Both the position numbers and the translations under genes were made by a program. From Nitrospira sp. (GTDB lineage Bacteria; Nitrospirota; Nitrospiria; Nitrospirales; Nitrospiraceae), in the NCBI GenBank assembly GCA_005116795.1, contig SWDL01000105.1, positions 1 through 15,985 on the forward strand: a stretch of DNA of 15,985 bases, read 5' to 3'. This document shows positions 7,890 through 12,946 of the stretch, piece by piece. Position 1 is the stretch's first letter. Each line of letters opens with the position of its first letter. The notes beneath the pieces were generated by a model. The model searched no databases and was not told the origin of the DNA. It saw only the letters and a list, made by a program, of their open reading frames with translations.

Positions 7890-8178
7890 TGCGCATCTCC
7901 TTGGTTGGCGTTCATGCAACGGCTGAGGCCATCTGCACGGCCCCGCTTCTGAGCATGCCGAGGTGATGCATCTGTATCGGCGTTCCCGTGAAGAAAGCTG
8001 AGATGAAAGGACGGCGGTTCTGGTGGAGGGCAGGGCGAGTGCGTCAGGGTATGACCGGAGAAGGAAGCAAAGGCCTTCGGCAGGCCGCGGTCCCCGGCCG
8101 CTGCCCGCGTGGACGGCTCGTGTCGGACCGGCAACTCTCCCAGGCCGGAACCTGACGGCCAAGCGCGGTCACCAGGCG
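7890..8178. other. Intergenic region with no recognisable gene
   Basis: Upstream of the 128-residue minus-strand protein and downstream of the FKBP terminator. It should hold that gene's promoter, but I could not pick convincing -35/-10 hexamers. The open frame here is an upstream extension of the 7503-7889 gene without coding character. Confidence 0.4.
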
Positions 8179-8235
8179 AAAAAAATCAGGAAGAGCCCCC
8201 CCAAGAGGGGCGGCCGTCTTCGTGGAGCGGCCGCC
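8179..8235 (-). terminator. Rho-independent-type terminator after the FKBP gene
   Basis: Read on the minus strand, it follows the FKBP stop (8270) by about 34 bases. A perfect 8-bp stem GGCGGCCG / CGGCCGCC (arms 8228-8235 and 8209-8216, 11-base loop) is followed by CCCC-TCTT-GGGG and then a run of seven T (plus-strand A at 8179-8185). The second small hairpin lies closest to the T-run and may be the working one. Confidence 0.7.
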
Positions 8236-8269
8236 TCGTCATGCCTGAGACAAGGAACGCTCCGGGAAA

Positions 8270-8791
8270 CTAGCGCGTCTTCTCGTCGGCTGTCGAGCGC
8301 TCAACCTTGATGATCCGGACGTCGAAGGTCAGCTCTTTCCCGGCCAACGGATGGTTGGTATCCAGGATAATCGATTCCTGGGTGATCTCCATCACTCTGA
8401 CCGCACGGCCGGCCATGTCCTGCAACAGAGAGCCGACTTTGACTTCAGCCGGGACTTTCGCTTTCGGGACGGTCATCCGCTGCCGGTCGTCGTAGGCGCC
8501 GTAGCCCTGATCCGGAGGAACCACGACCCGCTTCCTGTCGCCGGCCTTCAGCCCCGTGAGGGCCTTTTCCAGGCCCGGCACGATCACATGCGCGCCGTGT
8601 CGGTAGGAAAATGGCTCCTTCCCTACGTTCGAATCGGCCACGGATTTGTCCGGCAAGGTCAAGGTGTACTCCAGGGTGACCGCCATGCCATCGCCCACCG
8701 CTATCGCGGTGTCCGCCAAAGCGTGGCTGGTCAGTGAGAGACCGGCGAACGCCAGCCCTCCGACGACCAGACCGAGTACCGAACGTCTCAT
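8270..8791 (-). CDS. Periplasmic SlyD-like FKBP-type peptidyl-prolyl cis-trans isomerase
   Basis: A 173-residue exported protein. The signal peptide is about residues 1-26 (MRR, then a Gly/Ala/Leu core ending SHALA before DTA), so the isomerase is periplasmic. The rest is an FKBP domain of the SlyD kind: VTLEYTLTLPDKSVADSN, then PFSYRHGAHVIVPGLEKAL, GYGAYDD, an inserted flap domain (VPAEVKVGSLLQ), and the hallmark NHPLAGKELTFDV near the end. It should catalyse prolyl isomerisation and act as a chaperone for exported proteins. The start at 8791 is preceded by GGGAGGGGG at a normal distance; the frame is open to 8914, but that part overlaps the RRM gene and has no ribosome site. The His-rich metal tail of E. 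coli SlyD is absent. It lies 31 bases after the RRM gene, so co-transcription is likely. Confidence 0.88.
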   Translation of the reverse strand: MRRSVLGLVVGGLAFAGLSLTSHALADTAIAVGDGMAVTLEYTLTLPDKSVADSNVGKEPFSYRHGAHVIVPGLEKALTGLKAGDRKRVVVPPDQGYGAYDDRQRMTVPKAKVPAEVKVGSLLQDMAGRAVRVMEITQESIILDTNHPLAGKELTFDVRIIKVERSTADEKTR

Positions 8792-8822
8792 ACCAATCCC
8801 CCTCCCTGTCGAAACTGCTGCG

Positions 8823-9143
8823 TTACCAACGATCGCGAGACTGCTTGCGGTCGCCGCCACCTTCGAATCGGCCGCCGCCTCCGCCTCCCCGAGGCTCCTG
8901 TGGTTTCGCTTCATTCACCGTCAGCGTGCGTCCGCCGAGTTCGGTGCCGTTGAGCGCCGTAATAGCCTTCTGGGCCTCCTCCGGACTTGCCATTTCCACA
9001 AAGCCGAAGCCCCTGGACTGGCCGGTAAACCGGTCCGTAATCACGCGGGCCGACGCGACGACGCCATGGACGGCAAACAGATCGCTGAGCTGGGCGTCGG
9101 TCGTGGAGTAGGGAAGGCCACCCACATAAATCTTCGAAGCCAT
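8823..9143 (-). CDS. RRM-domain RNA-binding protein with Gly-rich tail
   Basis: A 106-residue cytoplasmic protein made of one RNA recognition motif. RNP2 is IYVGGL (residues 5-10) and RNP1 is RGFGFVEM (44-51), with the usual AITALNGTELGGRTLTVNEA ending of the fold at about 60-79. The tail is a glycine run followed by Arg/Lys/Asp. This matches the small RRM proteins of cyanobacteria and other bacteria, which bind single-stranded RNA and are often cold-induced; binding targets cannot be read from sequence. A near-perfect AAGGAGG sits six bases before the ATG, suggesting high expression. The FKBP gene follows 31 bases downstream on the same strand. Confidence 0.93.
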   Translation of the reverse strand: MASKIYVGGLPYSTTDAQLSDLFAVHGVVASARVITDRFTGQSRGFGFVEMASPEEAQKAITALNGTELGGRTLTVNEAKPQEPRGGGGGGRFEGGGDRKQSRDRW

Positions 9144-9484
9144 TGGCTTCCTCCTTACTGAGGTGACATTGTCTTGGACACGAGAATGGAGAGGAGTGAG
9201 AAGAAGAGGCCCGAAGACGCGAACGCGAGGCGGCTAGGGTCTGACTTCCGATCCGATTCCCGGGCAAAACAACATCGGTGACGGCCTGTCCTGTTCGAGG
9301 CTCACCCTAGCAGGCCGATCAGGGACGAGCACAGGGGGGGAGCCTAGCATGCAGCAGGGGCAAAGGCAAGGGCGGAACTTGCCGGTGTCAGTCGATCGAG
9401 CCATCGCTCGTCGAGATAGCCAGGATTCTTGATTCGATGGTATGCTGGCGATGAGATCCGCACCGCCATTGCAGGGGGCCTGTC
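9144..9484. other. Divergent intergenic region, 341 bases
   Basis: It separates the minus-strand RRM gene from the plus-strand secreted protein, so it should hold promoters for both. I see no clear -35/-10 pair. A small hairpin CGAGC-CATC-GCTCG at 9397-9410 lies about 75 bases before the plus-strand gene. No gene or RNA family is recognised. Confidence 0.4.
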
Positions 9485-10618
9485 ATGGTGCCACAGTCCA
9501 CGCGCAGCCGGCCGCCGTCCAGCCTATACACCGTCTTCGGCCCAGGCCTCCTCATCCTCATGGGCGTCTTCTACTCGTCAGACCCGGTGTCCGCCGAATT
9601 GCGGACGGTGACCGCCGAGGGGGAGTATCGAATGGGCGACCGGGACACTAAAGAAGATGCCGTCCGTCTCGCCACAGAACGAGCGAAGCTCAACGCCCTG
9701 GAGCAAGTCGCGGTCTATCTGGAGAGCGTCACGGTCGTCAACGAATTCCAACTGTCGAGCGACGAGGTCCGGACCTACACGGCCGGATTGGTGCTCGTCT
9801 TGGACCAGAGAGTCGCCACGCGGTTGGAAGGGGAGACGGTCGTCATCCATGCCGATCTGACGGCGCAGGTGGATTCCGACGAGGTCACCCAGGCCATCGC
9901 CGCCATGCGGCTGAACGAGGACGCCCGTCGTGAACTGACCGCCCTTCGCGGTGAAGTGGACGACTTGCATCAGCAGCTCGACCAGGCCAACCAGGCTCTG
10001 GCCGTGGCCGCATCGCCGGAACAGGTCCGAGCGGCCTCGGATCTCCGCCACCAACTCTTGAACCAGGTGCAATCCAACGGGCTGGTGTCTCAGGCCTGGA
10101 CGGATTGGGTCATCATGGGGGCGGCCACCTACCCAACGCCGGTCGTCCCGCGCGTCCAGCTTGACGCGCTGATCGCCCAGGCGCGTGTGCTCACCCCGAA
10201 TAACCCGCGCGTCTTTGTCGTGCAACAGGCGGTGGCGGCGCCGCCTCCGGTCCCGGCCCCGCTCCCGGGGGCGCGGCTCATCTCGCCGCCCCCTATGCAA
10301 CTGCCACGGGCGCCTGAGTTCCATCCTCTGATCTCCGTTCCGACGAATCCGACGGTGTTTCCGCAAGCCGGGGGCAACCGATCGCTCGCGAATCCGCCCC
10401 CGCCGATCACCAGGGAGCCGGCGCCACCGTCATCGGTTCCTCATCTACAGCCCCGCCCGGCTGAACTGCTGGGCGGACATCTACCACCGACGCTCCACCA
10501 GACTCAGCCGCCGCATCTGTCGCAGCGCGCGCCGTATGTGCCGCGGGCGCCGTTCCGGATGCAGGGAGGGGGCGGGTTCGGACGAGGCTCAGGGGGCGGC
10601 GGGGGACGGAGACGGTAA
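9485..10618 (+). CDS. Exported protein with LPP20/FlgT-N-like domain, coiled coil and Pro-rich tail
   Basis: A 377-residue exported protein. The signal peptide core is about residues 15-30, with likely cleavage at VSA/EL (37/38). Residues 38-140 carry the pattern LRTVTAEGEYRMGD, then an Ala/Arg helix (AVRLATERAKLNALEQVAVY), then ESVTVVNEFQLS, and strands ending VIHADLTAQVDSD. This resembles the FlgT N-terminal/LPP20 fold seen in envelope proteins of Nitrospira and deltaproteobacteria. A short coiled coil follows at about 145-175. From about 248 on it is very Pro-rich, ending in a Gly-run and three Arg. The start has AGGGGG about 7 bases upstream. The next gene, 21 bases downstream, is of related type, so an operon is likely. 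The role is unknown, probably periplasmic or outer-membrane associated. Confidence 0.8.
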   Translation: MVPQSTRSRPPSSLYTVFGPGLLILMGVFYSSDPVSAELRTVTAEGEYRMGDRDTKEDAVRLATERAKLNALEQVAVYLESVTVVNEFQLSSDEVRTYTAGLVLVLDQRVATRLEGETVVIHADLTAQVDSDEVTQAIAAMRLNEDARRELTALRGEVDDLHQQLDQANQALAVAASPEQVRAASDLRHQLLNQVQSNGLVSQAWTDWVIMGAATYPTPVVPRVQLDALIAQARVLTPNNPRVFVVQQAVAAPPPVPAPLPGARLISPPPMQLPRAPEFHPLISVPTNPTVFPQAGGNRSLANPPPPITREPAPPSSVPHLQPRPAELLGGHLPPTLHQTQPPHLSQRAPYVPRAPFRMQGGGGFGRGSGGGGGRRR

Positions 10619-10639
10619 AGACAGGAGGGAGGGACAGCC

Positions 10640-11104
10640 ATGGCAGATCGTCGCAGGACCATTCCCGCTCTCGTGGCCGTCATCCTGCTGGCCGGAGGCG
10701 CCCTCGCGCCGGCCGGCGATCCCAAGACCCAAGCGGCCTGGAGCCGACAGTATCCCCCGGATCAATTTCTGGTCGGCTCGGGGCAAGGCGACCTCTCCAA
10801 AGGTCGCCTCGTCTGTCAGCGCCTCTCCGAGATCGCGGCGAGAACGGATGTGGCGAAGCAGATCCGTGTGCTGGTGAAAGAGCATTCGGTGGACCGGATC
10901 CGGGAGCGCACGGGGGCGCCGCCGGAGCAGGACATCGAGGTCGTGCGGGAAGAATCGGTCCACGAATACCTGCAAGATGTGAAGATCGTCGATCAGCGCG
11001 TGGATGAAGCGACCGGCACCTGTTCCAGTGTGGCGGTGATGTCGAAGAGCCGCATCGCCCCGAAGCCCGGACTCCCCCTCGACGACGTGTCGTCCAAACC
11101 CTAG
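10640..11104 (+). CDS. Exported LPP20-family protein
   Basis: A 154-residue exported protein with a signal peptide at about 1-26 (MADRRR, hydrophobic core, ALAPAG). The mature part, FLVGSGQGDLSKGRLVCQRL followed by SEIAARTDVAKQIRVLV, is the LPP20 pattern: a short strand, then an Ala-rich helix starting the domain. Two Cys (59 and 128) could form a disulfide. LPP20 proteins are usually lipoproteins, but here no Cys follows the signal core, so it looks like a signal-peptidase-I substrate. AGGAGGGAGGG precedes the ATG. It sits 21 bases after the larger secreted protein and probably forms a transcription unit with it. Function is unknown; the family is linked to envelope surfaces. Confidence 0.8.
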   Translation: MADRRRTIPALVAVILLAGGALAPAGDPKTQAAWSRQYPPDQFLVGSGQGDLSKGRLVCQRLSEIAARTDVAKQIRVLVKEHSVDRIRERTGAPPEQDIEVVREESVHEYLQDVKIVDQRVDEATGTCSSVAVMSKSRIAPKPGLPLDDVSSKP

Positions 11105-11116
11105 GAGCCAGCGGCG

Positions 11117-11166
11117 TTCTTGAGCACCTAGAGTTCCATCGGGAGGCCCCGGTGTAACCTCAAGAA
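11117..11166. repeat. Inverted repeat between convergent genes (possible weak bidirectional terminator)
   Basis: Perfect 8-base arms TTCTTGAG (11117-11124) and CTCAAGAA (11159-11166) with a 34-base loop, in the 73-base gap between the convergent LPP20 and Crp-family genes. No T-run follows on either strand, so termination by it alone is uncertain. Confidence 0.4.
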
Positions 11167-11177
11167 AGCTCATCCGG

Positions 11178-11948
11178 TTATGTGGGCAAGGAGAGGACCG
11201 TTCTATGTTGGCTTGACAACGCCTGCAACGCGGATGGATTCAAGATGGTGATGGACCGGCCATCCATCTTAATAAGGCTGTCGTCTCGAAACTGGCCAAG
11301 GATGGTCGTGACGGTTTCTCGAGCGCAGCCGATGAAATTCCCCATTTCGTGATGAGTGAGTTTCGAGCGGAGACGGATGCCGGGGTCTTGCGCAGACCCG
11401 GCCGTCTTGGCGAGGTCCAGCAGGAGATGTGCCAGTCTGGCCGGAACATCCCGGCAGACTAAATCTTCGATGCGGCTCTCCAACCTGCGGAACTTGAATC
11501 CAATGAGTTTGTTGAGCCGCAGGGTGAGATCAGGATGCCTCTGTAAGCAGCGCTCGAAATCCTGGCGGCTGAGGGCGCAGATGACGACATCGTCCAGAGC
11601 CTCGGCCGCCATTTCGCGCGGAGAGCCTTCGAGGGCATCAAGTTCGCCGAAAATATCCCCTGGCTCCAGAATCTCGAAAGTGACGGCTTTGCCGGTGACC
11701 GAGCTACTGGAGATTTTGACTCGGCCTTTCTTGAGGAGAAAAACACTGTTGCTTGGATCGCCCGGCAAGTAGATGGGCTGTCGCTTCTTAATCTCCTGGA
11801 TCTTCGTGATACGCGCGATCTCTCCGAGTTCGGTTTGGCTGAGACCCGAGAAGAGATTGATGTTGTTGAGATATCGGAGTTTCTTTTGCCAGGGGGTCAT
11901 CGGAATTCGTCTCTCCTCCCGATTCAGGCTCATAACAGCTTCTGCCAT
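11178..11948 (-). CDS. Crp/Fnr-family transcriptional regulator
   Basis: A 256-residue regulator. The N-terminal cyclic-nucleotide-binding-type beta roll (about 30-150) contains YLPGDPSNSVFLLKKGRVKI and PGDIFGELDALEGSPREMAA. The FGEL Glu and a following Arg are kept, but the Ser expected after that Arg in cAMP-binding CRP is Glu, so cAMP may not be the ligand. There is no N-terminal Cys cluster, so it is not an Fe-S FNR. The dimer helix is followed by a winged HTH with LTHHEMGNFIGCARETVTTIL. R210-E211 match CRP Arg180-Glu181, while Thr215 replaces Arg185. The start at 11948 has GGGAGG six bases away; Met17 is a possible later start. It is divergent from the cytochrome/HEAT genes and probably controls them. 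Effector unknown. Confidence 0.93.
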   Translation of the reverse strand: MAEAVMSLNREERRIPMTPWQKKLRYLNNINLFSGLSQTELGEIARITKIQEIKKRQPIYLPGDPSNSVFLLKKGRVKISSSSVTGKAVTFEILEPGDIFGELDALEGSPREMAAEALDDVVICALSRQDFERCLQRHPDLTLRLNKLIGFKFRRLESRIEDLVCRDVPARLAHLLLDLAKTAGSAQDPGIRLRSKLTHHEMGNFIGCARETVTTILGQFRDDSLIKMDGRSITILNPSALQALSSQHRTVLSLPT

Positions 11949-11966
11949 AGAGACCTCCCGGCACGA

Positions 11967-11998
11967 GGAATTAATAAATAATGCGGCAGCTTAATTCC
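11967..11998. promoter_or_regulatory. Inverted repeat GGAATTAA-N16-TTAATTCC before the Crp-family gene
   Basis: Perfect 8-base arms at 11967-11974 and 11991-11998, ending 19 bases before the regulator's ATG. On the minus strand the AT-rich spacer and inner arm could hold its -10 region, so binding here might repress the gene. A hairpin in the leader mRNA is the alternative. Confidence 0.5.
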
Positions 11999-12029
11999 AC
12001 TCCTTAGATAAAATCAAGCCCGAGCCCGC

Positions 12030-12052
12030 TCGGCCTGTGAGGAATAGGCCGA
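12030..12052. repeat. Inverted repeat TCGGCCT-N9-AGGCCGA
   Basis: Perfect 7-base arms with a 9-base loop in the divergent gap between the Crp-family gene and the cytochrome gene. There is no T-run. It is a possible hairpin or binding site; nothing more can be said. Confidence 0.4.
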
Positions 12053-12077
12053 AGGGGAGAATCGCGAGCATTGGTTT

Positions 12078-12093
12078 TGTAAGCCACCTCACA
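12078..12093. promoter_or_regulatory. Candidate Crp-family binding site TGTAAGCCACCTCACA
   Basis: Half-sites TGTAA and TCACA with a 6-base spacer, the geometry of CRP sites (TGTGA-N6-TCACA). It shares 13 of 16 bases with the palindrome at 15616-15631. A CATATT hexamer (12116-12121) starts 30.5 bases from its centre, the same distance as the -10-like TATACT at the other site. This would point transcription toward the cytochrome gene with a leader of about 225 bases. The -10 is weak (4 of 6). Confidence 0.45.
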
Positions 12094-12177
12094 GAACTGC
12101 CGTCCAATTTCCGCCCATATTTCTGCCGCACGACGGATGGATGGTGATGATGGTGGTAATGGTCCTGCGCCAGGATG

Positions 12178-12199
12178 AACCAGTATGAAACCAGTATGA
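12178..12199. repeat. Perfect tandem direct repeat of 11 bases
   Basis: Two adjacent copies of AACCAGTATGA (12178-12188 and 12189-12199), upstream of the cytochrome gene. Eleven bases is about one helical turn, so copies would face the same side of the DNA. It could be a regulator site or simple slippage. Confidence 0.5.
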
Positions 12200-12266
12200 A
12201 TATGAGCGCGGCTTGTGGTACAACGAGGCCGTTGGTGGGAGAATCGAAGACCCAGGAATGGGAGGA

Positions 12267-12293
12267 TTGAAATATTCGGATGAAATTTAGTAT
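12267..12293 (+). promoter_or_regulatory. Candidate sigma-70-type promoter for the cytochrome/HEAT genes
   Basis: TTGAAA (12267-12272) and TAGTAT (12288-12293) with a 15-base spacer. The -35 is good, the -10 is moderate and the spacer is short. It would start transcription about 55 bases before the cytochrome ATG. Confidence 0.3.
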
Positions 12294-12352
12294 GGAAGAA
12301 GTGTGACTTCAATAGCTCTAACCCTCAGGTTGAGAAAGGAGATTGAGGAAAT

Positions 12353-12889
12353 ATGGAACGGATTTCATGGAAGCGTGATTCAGTATCTTGCCTCCCGGTT
12401 CTCGCGGCCTTCGTGGTCTTCATCAGCGGACTCATTGTGACGGGGACCGTGCTGTCCCAAGACCAGGCGCCGACTGGTCCGGTTGGCTGTCGATCGTTTG
12501 AACAATCGGAGGACATCCCTGGGTGCCCGGTGCCGGCGGAGTATGCGGGCAAGCACATGCCGAAAGGCGGCTGGACCAATCCGGACATGATCAGCAAGGG
12601 GGAAATCATTTTTCAAGCGATTTGCGCGGAATGCCACGGGAAGGAAGGTAAACCCAAGCTCGCCGGGGCCAGAAACTTTCGGGATGCAAAGAAAATGAAC
12701 GCCATCAATGACTTCTACTGGTTCTGGCGTGTGTCTGAAGGGATTCCCGGCACAAAAATGCCTCCGTGGAAGGGGGCGCTGACGGAGGAACAGCGCTGGC
12801 AGGTGATGGCCTATGAGCACAGATTTTCCCACGACCTAAAGGCCGAGGCCCATACCCATCCCGGGTTGGATGGCGCGGCGCAAAAATAA
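12353..12889 (+). CDS. Exported mono-haem class I cytochrome c
   Basis: A 178-residue protein with an N-terminal hydrophobic segment (about 13-34) that is either a signal peptide or an uncleaved membrane anchor; no sharp cleavage site stands out. One haem-binding motif, C91-A-E-C94-H95, is followed about 40 residues later by the axial Met of KMPPWKG (M136), then LTEEQRWQVMAYEH, the typical C-terminal helix of class I cytochrome c. Two extra Cys (46 and 58) precede the haem domain and may form a disulfide. It should carry electrons in the periplasm; partners are not shown. GAGG lies 6 bases before the ATG, with AAGGAG a little further. The HEAT-repeat gene follows after 57 bases on the same strand. 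I recall similar cytochromes in nitrite-oxidising Nitrospira, but a link to nitrite oxidation is not shown here. Confidence 0.9.
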   Translation: MERISWKRDSVSCLPVLAAFVVFISGLIVTGTVLSQDQAPTGPVGCRSFEQSEDIPGCPVPAEYAGKHMPKGGWTNPDMISKGEIIFQAICAECHGKEGKPKLAGARNFRDAKKMNAINDFYWFWRVSEGIPGTKMPPWKGALTEEQRWQVMAYEHRFSHDLKAEAHTHPGLDGAAQK

Positions 12890-12946
12890 GGCGAAGGCCT
12901 ACGAGCTCCTGTCGGCTGGTTTCAGTACTTGAAGGAGGCAGCGAGA

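Noticed and set aside
7890..8162. N-terminal extension of the 128-residue protein to 219 residues
   Set aside because: The ATG at 7889 has an excellent AAGGAG seven bases upstream. The extension is low-quality sequence with no ribosome site.
8792..8914. Upstream start of the FKBP protein at 8914 (214 residues)
   Set aside because: It would overlap the RRM gene by about 90 bases and bury the signal peptide. The start at 8791 has a ribosome site and a normal signal peptide.
12004..12017. FNR-type site on the minus strand (TTGAT-N4-TCTAA)
   Set aside because: Only one half-site matches TTGAT-N4-ATCAA; the other matches at two of five bases.
12929..12946. TTG start of the HEAT protein at 12929
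   Set aside because: The AAGGAGG ribosome site would fall inside the coding region; the ATG at 12947 is correctly spaced after it.
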